A program made the translations under genes and the position numbers. A DNA stretch of 64,000 nucleotides from Lenisia limosa. Lineage: Eukaryota; Breviatea. Below the pieces are notes generated by a model. It saw only the letters and a list, made by a program, of their open reading frames with translations. It was not told the origin of the DNA and did no database searches. The stretch covers positions 1-64,000 of the forward strand of contig LPNZ01003549.1 in the NCBI GenBank assembly GCA_001655205.1, written 5' to 3'. Positions 34,921 to 47,694 of the stretch are shown piece after piece (positions within the stretch are counted from its first letter, which is position 1; each line of letters begins with the position of its first letter).

Positions 34921-37900
34921 ATGTCACAGGTATGCGTGCTAATGCTGACATGTATAGGTTAAGCGGCATGTTGAGTACCGAGTTGAGCCTAATGGTGTTG
35001 CTGTTGCCACGTTGACCAGCCCCACCAATTGCATTGGTTTGCCAGCTACGTGATTTCTCATTTCTACAAAAATTTTATTGACTTGAGCCTCTTGAATCAC
35101 TCCTCACTGTATCAAAATATCAAAATAGCGTTTTTGTAAGAAATTCAATGAGTGAAATAGTGATGAATATGTAGGTGAGCAAGTGGTCGATGAAATGTTT
35201 GAGGCTGTTGGGCATGTGATGAGTGATCCAAAGGTAAAGGGCCTTGTCGTAACAGGAGGCGGAAAGTTGTTTTCAACTGGAGCCAATTTGGCCCTCATCC
35301 ACAAGTATCAAGTTGAAGGTTCGCCATTTTGGTTTGACACTCAGACGAACCCATGGCTCCTTTCTTGAAGACTTTGGCAGACATGTTATCACGACTGGAA
35401 AGTGGACCAAAACCCACTGTAGCCTTGGTGACAGGATATTGTCTTGGAGGAGGTCTTGAGCTTGCTCTTTCTTGCAACCATTTGATCATTGGTGGGAAGG
35501 CAACACTTGGTCTTCCGGAAGTCACCCACGGTTTCCTTCCCGCAGCTGGAGGTTTGCTTTATTTGGCCTTAACTTTCAGGATGTGTCAGACTTCCTCGTG
35601 TTATTTGTCCCCTTATCGCATCAAAATACATTATGGTATGTCTTTTTGAAACTAATTTCCAGAATGCAACGCTGATTAATGAAAAAAAAGCGGAAATGCT
35701 CGGACTTGCTCACACAGTTGTTCCATCCTTTCAAGAGGCCATGGGTACGCTAGTCTCAAGTTGACTGTTAAGCTGTTGCATCAAATACCGTCATTGCCAT
35801 GGCTGAAAATCGACTTGTCCGAAGAATGCCGTGTAGTCATCCTACAATGAATAAAGAAGACTTCCAAAAGGTGAGTCAATGTATATGCGTCTGATTGTCC
35901 AGATCAAATCAGCAGTTACGGCTCCAAAACGCATCAAACATGCCTCCTCCGTTATGGATGTCATTGAAGTTGGATTGACAAAGGGGTGAGTCCCCCGTGA
36001 TTTAATATCCAAGCCCTATTGAAGGATTGCATGCCGAGAGAACCGCGTTTGATGTTTTGTGTCACGATCCCAAGTCAAAAGCAAAGCTGCATGTCTTTAT
36101 GTCACAAAAAATGGCTGGAAAGTCTTCCAACTTGCCAGGACCTGCCAAGATTCAATCCGTTGGTGTTATTGGTAAGGCATGCCAAAGTAACATTTGAGGT
36201 GGTGGTCTCATGGGTGCGGGGATTGCTTCAGCCTCTCTTATTAAGGGGTACAAGGTAAGCTTTGCTCTATTACCAATGTCACAATCGCAATTACACTCAG
36301 GTGATGATCAAAGAGATTTCAGCCAAATTTGCCAATGCTGCCGGTTAGTTGGTGCTGACTCCTCAATTTGTAGCTCTTCGTGTTAAAGCCTTCCTATCAT
36401 CTGCTGTCAAGGCCAAACGTCTCCCTCAACAAGCCATGTGTTTGTCAAACATTATCTCACCATTCAGTTAAGGTACTTGGCAACCTAAAAGTGACCACGA
36501 ATCTCAATGATCTGAGGCAAATGGACATTGTCATTGAAGCAGCTACTGAGCGACTGGATATTAAACAAAAACTCTTTGTTGATTTAGAAAAAACAGTTGC
36601 GTTATCATGTATTTTGGTCACGAACACAAGCACTCTCACTCTCAATACTGTTGGTGAAAGTTGGCTAAATGACACTTTCAGATTTCAAAGAACATGATGA
36701 AACCCGATCGTCTCAATGGTTTGCCACATAGTCATTAATCCTCAGGCATGCACTTCTTCAACCCGGTCCTTCTTATGCCTTTGGTGGAAGTTGTTCATCA
36801 CAAGAACACTTCACCTTCAGACTTAACATCTATCATTGGTGCGGTTCCATGGTCACTGACAGAATAGGTTTCACAAGAAAACTCGGAAAAACTCCAATTT
36901 TGGCCAAAAGCTGCACCGGATTTGCAGTCAATCGAATGTTTGGTTAGAGGCGGGGGGTTTAGCTCCACATCATTCGAATGAATGACAGTTGTTTTTACCT
37001 GGCATTTAGGTCCGTTTTTTATGGCGGCCATGGCTGCTGTTTATGCAGGTGCCCAGCCTAAAGATGTTGACGGTGTGTAATAACATTTTCATGACAGGTT
37101 TTATCTTACATTGTAATATTATGATGCTATGATCCAACCTTGGTTGATATACTTGGAATATAAAGTCAGAATTAGTTGTATTAGTTTGAGTCGCGGTAGT
37201 TCTGACTTTTCAGCCGCATTGGAGTCCTTTGGAATGGCAATGGGTCCCTTCAAAACTGCAGACTTGGTCGGAATAGACACCTTTGCTGCTGTACAGAGGT
37301 AATCAAACCAACACAAGTCATAGACAAATTCATGATGCATACCCTGACCGCTCTATCACCATCCCTTTAGACAAATTCATGACGCGTACCCTGACCGCTC
37401 TATCACCATCCCTCTGCTTGAAGACCTTGTCAAAGCAAGAAATCTCGGACAAAAAACTGGTATGCTAGGTAATATGATAACATACATGCAGGAAAGGGAT
37501 TCTACCAGTATGAAAGAGGAAGTCGCCGTACACATCCGCGCACTGATTTGGATGGCATCTTGGAGGTTTCAAGATTAAAGACGGGGTATGAAATTTCAGC
37601 ACACCTGACTGTTCAGTCTCGGAATTGAAATGTCCCAAAAGAGCGTTGTACCCAAAGATCCCAAACAGGTGAGATCAGGAAATAGTCTAACTATCCCATT
37701 AGCTTGCTGAGTCTCTGGTATCCTTCCTAGTGTGTGAGTGTTGTCGAGTTATGAGTGAACAAGTTGCAACGGCAGGTGACATCGACTTTGCGGCTGTGGC
37801 TGGAATGGGATTCCCGGCAACCAAGTATGTTCAGTTATAGGCTGACATTCAGGGGCGGACCATTATGGTGGGCTGACCAAATCGGCATTGACAGAGTCAT

Positions 37901-39638
37901 TGCCAATGTTGTAGCCTTGGCTCCTCTGTGTCCCAAACTGTTCCAAGTACCCGACTGCATGTTGAAGCATAGTAAACTCAGCATCAAATTGAGGTTTGTA
38001 GAAAACGCATTTGTGACTTTTCAGTCCCCCAATTCTACAAACTGACGAATACGAAGCCTACACCACCCCTCTTTCAGGTGAGATGCCGCAACATCTGATA
38101 TTCCCAGGGCCCGCCTTCCAGTCACAAAGAGAAGACGATATTGTCGTTGTGTCATTTGCTCGAACTGCGGTAACAAAAGCGAAGCGCGGAAGTTTCAACA
38201 ACACACACCCTGCTGAAATGGTTGGAATTCCCCGACATTACCCTCCAGATGTACACCGTAATCAAAAGCACAATGGACCAATGTCCAAACCTGGCTCCCG
38301 GGGGCGTTGGTGACGTCATCTGCGGTACGGACTTGAGATACTGACATTTAGGCCGTGTTCTTGGGCTTGGTGACGTTGAGGCCACATACTGCCGCATGGC
38401 TGCACTTCAAGCCGGGGTGCCATACTCCGTTCCACTTCGCCTCACAAACCGTCTGTGCTCCTCCGGCCTGCAAGCGGTTGCCGACGTGGCCCAGGGCATT
38501 CGGACCGGAATGTACGACGTTGGCCTTGCCGTCGGCTTCGAGTCCATGACAAGACATCATTTGGCTGGAGGTGAGCCCGCTCTTCTGTCATTGGTTCAGA
38601 TGGTGATATTGAGAAATGGTCCCGAGCAGAGGGAGACGCGAGTGACTGCTTTATGAATATGGGGATGACAAGTGACAATGTTGCAAGAGACTATCATGTG
38701 ACTCGAAATGAACAAGTAATGAGGGATGAGTGGCTTATGCCTTCTAGGACGAATTTGCTGCTGAGTCCCATAGCAAGGCCAACCAAGCTTCTTCCCTCAG
38801 ACACAGTAAGTCTTAATAAATCTTATCACTTCAGCCGAAATTACACCATTGCAAACTACAGCATTCATGAAAAAGTCAAGGAAGGGCGAGGCAAAACTGG
38901 TAGAAATCCTCTTATGTGACTTTTCAGGAGACCGTAACGGTGAGCAAAGACGAAGGCGTCCGATCCTCTTCCACCGTCGACAGCTTAGCAAAGCTTCGTC
39001 CTGTGTTTTCCAAGAACGGGACCACCACACCTGGCAATGCGTCTCAGCTCAGCGGTTTGCCAATGTGTCCTGACAGTGTAGATGGAGCAGCAGCCATCCT
39101 CCTTATGACTCGCGCTAAAGCAAGGCAGTTTGGTGTCAAGCCAAGAGCCGTGTTCAGGTCCGCTCATGAAAACACTGATCTTTCAGATCGTTCAGTGTTG
39201 CCGGGGTACCGCCTGCAACAATGGGAATGGGCCCGGCCGCGGCCATCCCTTTGGCCCTCAAGGCTGCTAATGTTGGTGCCGGCCATGACGTCACTATGTA
39301 GCTTGACAAGAGTGACGTCGACATTTGGGAGGTCAATGAAGCTTTTGCAAGTCAGGCCAAATGCTGTCTCGATATGCTTGGTGTTGACCCAAAGAAGTGA
39401 GACCTTCGAAGCGTTAACGTTTTAGAGCCAATCTAAGAGGAGGAGCGATCGCCCTAGGGCATCCCCTTGGAATGACAGGCGCGCGAATGACGATTACGGC
39501 CCTTGACCAGTTGAGAGTGGCAAAGGCAAAAACGGCGGTGGTATCAATGTGCATTGGAACGGGAATGGGTAGGTGAGGGCTTTGGTTAATGTTGTAGGTG
39601 CTGCTGCTGTGTACGAAAGAGACTCAACCTGCTTATAA
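34921..39638 (+). CDS. enoyl-CoA hydratase / 3-hydroxyacyl-CoA dehydrogenase / 3-ketoacyl-CoA thiolase, apparently fused
   Basis: Three consecutive fatty-acid beta-oxidation activities. The start ATG at 34921 gives MSQ, spliced to [20 protein letters not shown]. The hydratase part has [17 protein letters not shown] and [16 protein letters not shown] with both catalytic-type Glu residues. The dehydrogenase part has [20 protein letters not shown] (NAD site), [34 protein letters not shown] (catalytic His), then [17 protein letters not shown] and MGFPATK with [16 protein letters not shown]. Its last exon ends KPTPPLFQ and splices in frame, over a 44 nt GT-AG intron at 38078-38121, to [18 protein letters not shown]. 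The thiolase part has the active Cys in [51 protein letters not shown] and [14 protein letters not shown]. It ends DSTCL. The alternative is two overlapping genes (stop at 38098, ATG at 38083). Compartment is unclear; no SKL end is present. Confidence 0.88.
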
Positions 39639-39819
39639 GCTCTATTCAACTTCCTTAATTCTTTATTTGTTTTTATTATCTGCAATGCAACCATCACAAG
39701 AAAAATAAAAGAGAATAAATAAAATCAGTAAACAAAGTATATGACTGTCCATAAGCGTTATGATTAGGAAACACTCCTCCTCACACGCGGACCTTTCAAA
39801 GTTGTTTGTGTCTAAAATG

Positions 39820-42800
39820 TTATTGAGATACCCAAATAATATCGTCACCAACCGGTTTCTTTTCAGCAGGCGTTTTGGTTACTCGTTTCGGTTTCGGACT
39901 AGTGGGGCCTTCTGTCTTCTTTACTCTGCAAAATAATCAAAATAATTTAAAACCAAGGTTACTCCCTGGTTGAAGACAAGACCAAATTGTTGACCGAACC
40001 CCTTACGAAGCCCTTGTGATTCTTGGCCTTGGCATGCTGGAAGTGGTAATAGGCACCTTGTTAGAATCCAACGGTGCAACTGCGGTGCTGGACGCAGACT
40101 TTTGGCCTGGTTTAGGTCTCCGAGCCGCGACAGCCACACGATTACTAGACGGCGATGGCGCCAAAGGAGCTGGAGGCGGCCTGCCGCGCGCAAGAAGAAG
40201 CCCGCTGCTACCACGCATTGCAGCGCGTCTGCTGACCCTTGAAGAGACTGCTGGCGGTGGCGGCGGCTGCGCTTTTGTTTGACTTGCAAGGGCCCGCACT
40301 AGAGGAATCTCCTTCTCCTCCTCCTTTATCTTTGGCTTCGTGACCGAGCTTGAGCGTTTGCGTCGAGGTGTGGCGTGAGGAGTGGATTTTGGTGTAGATT
40401 TTGGCGTGGATTTTGGTGTAGATTTTGGTGTGGTCTTTGCTGGGGTCTTTGCCGAGGTGCTTGACGTTCTCTTGCGGCGCTTCCTTCTTGAAGACGAGGA
40501 TGGTGACAGCGGCTCAGACGGCTCCGTAATAATATCGGGGGACACCTCGGGGGACGGAAGGGGGGGATTGAATAGGCTCATCAAGGAGGATGGCACAACG
40601 GCACGGCTTGCGAAGGGCGGTGTGAACTCCACTTCCTCGGCATCTTGGGGCTGCAGATCGCTTAGATCGAGGGGAGTGGCTGGAATGGACCGCTCAGGCG
40701 TGGGCAGTAAGTCATTATCACTGAACAGTCCAAGTTCATCGCAATCATAACGATCGAAGAGGACAGAGGTGGCAGCCGGGGTAGCAATGGGCTGGAACAA
40801 CGCCTCGGGTTGTCGCGGCGGCACGGCGTCTTTTTGTGGAGTAGGTTGCATTGGAGGTTTACGTGGAGTCTGAGGAGAAACGCTCTTTAGACTCCGAGGG
40901 GAAGACACTGGTGTGAGACAGCATAAGCGAGGCGACTGGAGGGGCTGGCGGGGGGATGGTAGGGATTGTCTTGGTGACGATTGCGGCGAGGTCAAGGATT
41001 GCGACCGTGCGAATGGAGCAACAGTGGGACCGGATTTCGGCCCAGGGAAAAGCGTTTTCACCGGCGTTTTGACAGGAGTCTGTGCGATGTAGGGAGGGAG
41101 CGAGCCAGCGGAGGAGAAATGCTCCTTCAAGTCAGGAGAGCTGAGGGGAGACAGCTCGGGCGAAGAAATCAACGTCACTTCCTCGGGTGAGAGGATTGAA
41201 CTGAAGTCAACCGCCTTATTGGGTACGGTGGCATAGAGGCTACTCGGTCGAGGCAAGGCCGGCCGCGGACCTGGCGACGCCACGCCATGGTACGACAAAC
41301 TCCGGCGGCGGCTGACATTATGTCGTCTTGTTGGCGTGTCGAGGGGCGACGTGGTTGCCAATGGGCTGACAAGGGTTTGGGGGGAGAATGTCGGAAGGTC
41401 AGAAGGCGGCTGGAAGGTACGCGGCGATAGTTGCGGTCGCGGCGAGCTGAGTCTGCGGACTCGTGGGGACGGCTCTTCCTCGGCCTCCTCGGGTACTGCT
41501 AAGTTAGAACCAAGCGGAGCACAATGGAAATAGAGTGGATCCGAGAAATTAAGTGATTATTAATGAAGTGAAGAGAATAACGGATAAATGGACGAAAAAA
41601 ATCCGGATCCAAATATCTTGCCCTCTTAAAATAGCCTCTACAATAGTAATGCAGCTGGTTTATGGTATGCAATGAGGCTTACTTGGAGGGGTGGATTCAC
41701 GGAGATTCTCAACCTGCTGGATTCTCTTCGCAGTTGGAGCAATTTTTGGATCAGACAATAAGGCAGCAGTTTGGTAGTTTGCCTGGATGTGCTGAAGGCT
41801 CATTGATGATGATGTTGATGTTCGTAGTGTTCCTCTGAAGTCACTGGCGGCCTTTTTGCCTGCCCAACCTGTCAAATGATAACCTATATCAGTAAGATAA
41901 AGCAAAAGCAGTAAACTCTTCAAACAATGTCACATGGGTCCAAACTTACGAGACAATGCACCTGGTAGCTCTCCAAGATCGGCAAACTCAAAGTAAAATG
42001 CTGTGCGCCCAGACTACAGAGTCAAAAGAGGACCCATCAATTGGAGTCAAAAGAAGGCCCATCAAGTGACTCGCAGTACCCAACAAAATCTGATTGAAAG
42101 CTCACGTAGTAGGTGTAGAGGTTGGTGAAGATTTCAAGACTATCAGCCTCCTCAGCCACTGCAGCGGAATCGTCGACTGCCTGACCCCACATCTGTGTCG
42201 TGACAGTATGTTGCGGACTTACAATGTAAGCTGGTCTGTTTGGGATACCAATGACCCCAGCCGCTGCCGTTCCGGATGCTACTCCAAAGGAAACGGACAC
42301 TTTCGAAATTTCGTCAACCTAAGCGAAGTGAGACCTTCGTCGTCCCACCTTTGCTGCTGTAATGGTGTCCTTCAGAGTGTCCCGGGCGTCCAAACTGAAT
42401 GCACAAACTAGAGTGTTACAGAAGGGAGAAACAGCAAACGTTGGGCAGCATGGTCATTCTCTGCACCAGGTAAGCCTCCAACAACTCGGTATGTTCCTTC
42501 GTAGGGTGCAAGCTAAAGAGTCACACGCCAACGTCTAAGCAAACCTTATGCAAAGACGGGTACTCCTTGAGGGGATTGTCAAGAGAAGAGTAGATGTGGT
42601 TCAAGAGCAGGGTGATCATTTCAGGATTTAGGACCTAGAATCAGTCAAAACCCCAAAAATGTAATAATACCATTGAAAGTTCAGGGTAGTTCCGAATTGT
42701 GCATGACATAACGGCAACGGTAGTCAGTCTGTCCAATGGGGGGGATGTTGCTCTGAAAGGTCACTTATTCGGTTACCTTACTCTTCGTCAGTCATGAGGT

Positions 42801-42939
42801 GGTTGATCAAAGGAGGTACAGAGTGAAGTGGTAGCATCGATTCCAAAACTTCGCGTGAACGCAACGACGCTTTATTACGCGCAAGCTAAAAGTGTTATTG
42901 TTTAATTTCCAAACCATTAAAAGGAAAGACTTCCTCCAT
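39820..42939 (-). CDS. unidentified protein: helical N-terminal region and S/T/P-rich basic tail with TPKS repeats
   Basis: The ATG at 42939 gives MEE, spliced to LARNKASLRSREVLESMLPL. Helical segments follow (PPLINHLMTDEE, LNPEMITLLLNHIYSSLDNP, ADSLEIFTNLYTYYSGRTAF). The exon ending NLRESTPP joins in frame, across an intron at about 41500-41682, to VPEEAEEEPSPRVRRLSSP and a single long exon of about 1.5 kb. That exon is rich in Ser, Pro and Thr with many SP/TP sites, and contains AKTPAKTTPKSTPKSTPKST then ATPRRKR. The last exon ends KKPVGDDIIWVSQ. The tail looks nuclear and is a likely target of proline-directed kinases; a linker-histone-like basic motif is present. No family is recognised. 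It is unusual here in having one long intronless coding stretch. It is convergent with the thiolase. Confidence 0.7.
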
Positions 42940-43754
42940 CGCCTCTCTGACGTATACCCGACAACCAGTCCAACTAGAAACGAACCTGCAGAGCGTTAGC
43001 GGAAGGGGGGAAGCAAAAACAAAAAAAGACAAATCAACTCTATTGCCCAAAGATTTGACACACACGGGGGTTGAAAAAACCCCCCAAACAAATCCCAGTC
43101 CTGCAATAACAGGTCTTTCATCATTGGGTAAACAAGGAAAAACTTCAATGATAATTATGTAATGTATGTGCGTAAAACTATATAACTTGAACCAAATAAT
43201 CTAAATTTTGAAACAAAGCAAATGACAAAAACAAATAATTACGAGAATTAATTGTTATATGCAGAATAACAGTGGGGGGGGGGGGGGNNNNNNNNNNNNN
43301 NNNNNNNNNNNNNNNNNNNNNNNNNNNNNNNNNNNNNNNNNNNNNNNNNNNNNNNNNNNNNNNNACGACGACGATGAAAACAGAAGGGCTACAAACGACA
43401 CAAAATGTGATGCAAGAAATCCACCAAACGTCCACTAAAAGGATGAGATAAACTTTAAACCAACATTGAACGGAGTGCGGCCCATTGAAAAAAGCAACGG
43501 CTGTGCGAGGGATACCTGGCGGCAATGAGAACAAGGAGGTGCGGTGAATGAACATATTAATTGTATAATATATCATATCATATATTATTACTATATAGGT
43601 ACTATATGATATACTATATATCATATACGATATATAGCTTTTAGAATGGTGAACTGTTACACCGACTCCTTATATCATAACATATGATGTGGGTACAAGT
43701 ATACTATATGAAGATATATATGATATAGACATTATTTCCAACCGAGACTCCTAG
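42940..43754. other. intergenic stretch with gap, G15 run and AT-rich tract
   Basis: Contains a G15 run before the gap at 43288-43364, and AT-rich ATATCATAT palindromes at 43560-43740. No exon chain is supported. Confidence 0.6.
43288..43364. other. assembly gap (N) beside a G15 run
   Basis: 77 undetermined bases directly after 15 G. Confidence 1.
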
Positions 43755-46700
43755 TCAATCATCACTACTCCAACATACAGCGGAAGCGAGGAATTCCGTT
43801 TGGTCAGGGTAATGTGCTAAATTAAAGACAAACTCAGCAGTGAGAGTACCAATAAGGCATGTTGTCAAGATCGGACCCACAATCTAACGCATTAGGCAAA
43901 AGAGCTCATCGACCAACATTGTATTTGGAGAGTAATTTGTTGGAGTGGATCAAGCCAGCCCAAATGACAAAGATAGTAACCTGGATAGCCTAAAGGGTTT
44001 AATCGCAAATTGCTGCGAATGCTTACTGCCATGACAAGAATGAAGAATGCCCTTCCTTGTTCCAGCAAAATCATGAATTGTGCACTAGAAAGTGAGTTGG
44101 TAGTTGAGTAAATTTAAAGTCATGACGGCGTACCAACTCGCCGCTATCATGATGGGAAGAACAATTTTCAGAACTCTTCTGTTGCCTTTAGCGTAGTGAG
44201 AGAAAAACGGGGCCTCCAGTCTGAAAAGTGAGAACAAAGGAAGTCCCCACCCAGTTTGCGAGAACGCTAGTGGAAACGTTGAAATGAGTGGAAGAGAATT
44301 TGACGACTCGGGTGCCATGTTACCGCTTGTCAAAATAACGGCCGACGCTGTATAGTCAAAAAGAAGTCAAGGCTTACATCCGAGGGTGGATGGGGTGATA
44401 GTGCACTGTGGGTCCAAGACACGCAAGTCTTCAAGGGGAAAACAGGGATTCTCTGAACGCATTGATATATCCAAACTACTCAATTAGTAAACACGGATAT
44501 GGAATACCCATCTTCGTCCGAAGACGACACGACGTCAAAATCGCTTTCGTTGGGGTCAGACAGACATGAATCAGACACCACTTGCTCATTGCCGCGTTTG
44601 GGTACCGGCGGTGCTCGTGCCACTATCTCAGCTGCATCTACNNNNNNNNNNNNNNNNNNNNNNNNNNNNNNNNNNNNNNNNNNNNNNNNNNNNNNNNNNN
44701 NNNNNNNNNNNNNNNNNNNNNNNNNNNNNNNNNNNNNNNNNNNNNNNNNNNNNAAAGCTTCGACCGTTGATATGACTGAAGGGGACACAATAACAGATCC
44801 TGGGATACTACAATGTCAAATAAAGGAAGCACAAACCAAAAGTCAATCAGAGAATTTGCTAAATGAAGAGTTGAGCCGTAAACGCCAAACTGGAGACTCA
44901 CCTGCCCAGTTAATCTTCCAGTGAAAAATGTGTGACATTGTTTGCAGTGTGTATTGAACTAGGTACATAATTACATACCATATGCATATATCATATGTAG
45001 TGTAGTCTCGCTTAAATAATAAATAGCTACTAAAAAAACAGTTTGTCATAGATTAATATAATAAGAGATATTAAGTTGCTACAAATAAAACAATATAATA
45101 AGAGATATTAAGTTGCTACAAATAAAACAATAATATCTAGAACAATCGTTACTTATAAATATCTAGTACAATAGCTACTTATAAATATCTACTATATGGA
45201 TGGTACAATAGCTACTTATAAATATATATGGATGGTACAATAGATACTTATAAATATGCATATATATAGATGGTACAATAGTATACTTTATAATATTTTT
45301 GTTAATAAACCTCCAACTTGGCCAATAACTCCTGCCTGAAGGGGTCCGGTGTGAACCGCTATGCGACAAGCCTCAACATGACTAGAATCCTTCACCAAAG
45401 CCTGAAGGTTCTGGGCAAGGCGAAGACCTATTGCATGAATATTGTTGGGTTCCAACCATAAACCGCATGTGTGGACATCCTGCTCGGGCAGCCTGCTGTT
45501 GCAATGTACATCTGGTCCAAAGCAAGGACTAAAGTATTACGATTGCGCTTACATGTTCGTACAAACCAGGATGGCATGAAAGATGCTCTGCAGCTTCATC
45601 AAAAGCAGCATACAATGAATTGAGTGAGTTCAGCTAAACGGTGAAAAACACTCCAGAATAGCAGCATACTCTGCTCTGGTCGTCCAATTTCCTCGAAAAC
45701 TGTACATTGCAGATGATGACTGTTGCCTTTGGAGTCAAATGATGAAAATATAAAAGAATGCAATGACATGAACTCACCAAAGGGTAATACTCGGAAACAC
45801 TCAATCCATCTTTTAGATGACCAGCCAAGTGTGGCGGTATGAGGTTCGAAATCACTGTGTCAATGTGTTTTTTACTGAGAGCGACCTGCGAGTAAGTTCA
45901 CTAACACAAAGACCACAGTACTCTTTTCTCATTGTGGAAAATCTTTAAGGATTGCTGGGTTTTCCGTTTATAGTAAATTGTTCCAATGACAACACAGAGG
46001 CCTTTATATCAGTAAATTTGGAATGGCAAAGCCTACCAAGCATAACAAACGCAAAGAGCGCCTTTGAAATATCCTCTGGTTTGTGGTTAAGAAAACCAAA
46101 CTAAATTGTGATTTCTGTCCCAAGAGCTGGATGTACCAATGTAGTCCCTCCCCCCAACAATGAAAAAAAAGGAGGTGTCCACAATCACGAAGACGATAGC
46201 ACTGATGAAAGTATTTCCTGAAAAACCGAAACTGAGAATGACAAGAGCCATCAGAGTTCCAATGCTAATTTCGCTCCAGTAGCCAGACTTTGATTGGCTG
46301 GGCAATGAGACCAAAAACAGCCAACCTGAACATCAAAGTGGCAACCATGCCACGCAAACACCACATGGTTCCGACAGCCACTTGCCGCGGCCGTAGCCTC
46401 GCGATATAGGCTGACAGGAAGTTGCACACCACAATCGCCAGGAAAAGAAGGCGAAGGTACACCATGGGGTCTGAACAGTGATCATTAGAAACACTCCTAC
46501 TGGTTACGGGTTCATCCGACATCAGTGCGTGAATAAAAGATACACCCAGCACTGCCAAATAGAAACTAGCTTGAGCTAAAGAAGACACCTGATGGGGAGG
46601 GGGGCGTTAACAAAATACACTCATTACAAATGAGCATAACAAACATGTGTACCATTAGGAGGCGAAAATAGGAACCCAAAATGTTAATTTGCGAATACGA

Positions 46701-47102
46701 GAAGCACGAACCTTATTTTCGAAGATTCTTGAAGACACAATGAGCTTGGCGGCCTCCTGTGCCCATGCGCTCGCAGCAAGCCCGGCCTTCCAGTCCTTCT
46801 CATCACTCGTGTTGTCCAATTGCAATGGACTTGCCTTCATATCATTCAAGATGGGTGAGCCTATATATCATTATAACCGGACTGAGCCAACCAGTTCTTG
46901 CCGAGGTTGGAGCTGCAGAGGCGCGAAGACTGACCCGCATTGTCCCTTGCTTCTTGAGAGGGCCTTTTTCATTGTCTTCAATACCTATAGGTTTTGAAAA
47001 CTCTGTCGGGACCACAAGAGTGACAGCTTTGGCAAGCGTCCGGAAGGATATCCGCGGTTTCACTGCGGATGAAACATGCTCAACTGCTTCGTCAACTGCC
47101 AT
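43755..47102 (-). CDS. multi-spanning membrane protein with a degenerate class III nucleotidyl cyclase domain
   Basis: The ATG at 47102 gives MAVDEAVEHVSSAVKPRISF. In-phase exons encode N-terminal helices (SSLAQASFYLAVLGVSFIHA, LRLLFLAIVVCNFLSAYIA, GTLMALVILSFGF, FISAIVFVIVDTSFFFI), a linker YYKRKTQQSLK, and a cyclase domain: KKHIDTVISNLIPPHLAGHL, ATVIICNVQFSR, LNSLNSLYAAFDEAAEHLSC, LALDQMYIATAGCPSRMSTH, LRLAQNLQALVKD, RIAVHTGPLQAGVIG and RLTGIPGSVIVSPSVIS. The two metal-binding Asp of class III cyclases (ADIVGFT and IGDAYM motifs) align with Asn and Gln, so cyclase activity is doubtful. A gap at 44642-44753 hides the end of the domain. Then follow an acidic linker with SDFDVVSSSDEDG and further hydrophobic segments (VLKIVLPIMIAAS, FILVMAVSI, VTIFVIWAGLIHSN, PILTTCLIGTLTAEFVF). 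The stop is at 43755. Confidence 0.72.
44642..44753. other. assembly gap (N) inside the cyclase-like gene
   Basis: 112 undetermined bases between ISTVEA and the DAAEIVARAPPV exon. They probably conceal the end of the cyclase domain. Confidence 1.
45050..45290. repeat. tandem and AT-rich repeats in an intron of the cyclase-like gene
   Basis: Two copies of ATAATAAGAGATATTAAGTT then GCTACAAATAAAACAA near 45057-45131, followed by five degenerate copies of GGTACAATAG(C/A)TACTTATAA with ATATC or ATATG. It enlarges an otherwise short intron. Confidence 0.8.
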
Positions 47103-47378
47103 GATAGAAATTCCTCAATGCATTGTCTCAGACGTAATTATTTATCAAGAGAAACTAATAAACCAATTGGAAGCAATAAGAGGGGCCTTGTCAAGTCCAT
47201 TTCTTCCAATTTTGTTTCTTTGGAAGCCTTTCCCGCTCTTACTCTTATCAAAACACCCTACTAACACCAACCTTGCAACCTTGCACCAACACCAACCAAA
47301 CAACAACATTTTTCTTTTCTCATTTGTAAGGCGGGGTGGCGGCGGCGGGGCACCTATCTTATCCTCTCATTGTGAATT

Positions 47379-47554
47379 NNNNNNNNNNNNNNNNNNNNNN
47401 NNNNNNNNNNNNNNNNNNNNNNNNNNNNNNNNNNNNNNNNNNNNNNNNNNNNNNNNNNNNNNNNNNNNNNNNNNNNNNNNNNNNNNNNNNNNNNNNNNNN
47501 NNNNNNNNNNNNNNNNNNNNNNNNNNNNNNNNNNNNNNNNNNNNNNNNNNNNNN
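47379..47554. other. assembly gap (N)
   Basis: 176 undetermined bases upstream of the cyclase-like gene, followed by an AT-rich tract. Confidence 1.
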
Positions 47555-47694
47555 AACTGGATATATAGATATATTAATATATTATATCATATCGATATGT
47601 GGAATGTGACACCAGTAATAAACAAAAACACAAATCATACATCTCGACATCTCAACAATGAAATCAGCAAATTAGAACAAACAAACTTGTGATC

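Noticed and set aside
34921-39638. A bacterial fadBA-type operon or bacterial contamination
   Set aside because: Both parts are cut by many short GT-AG introns like their neighbours, so this is a resident nuclear locus.
40016-40750. Plus-strand frames opposite the TPKS gene (GVDFGVDFGVDFGV...)
   Set aside because: They are the complement of the TPKS repeats and Ser/Pro codons. The minus strand has the continuous, in-frame spliced gene.
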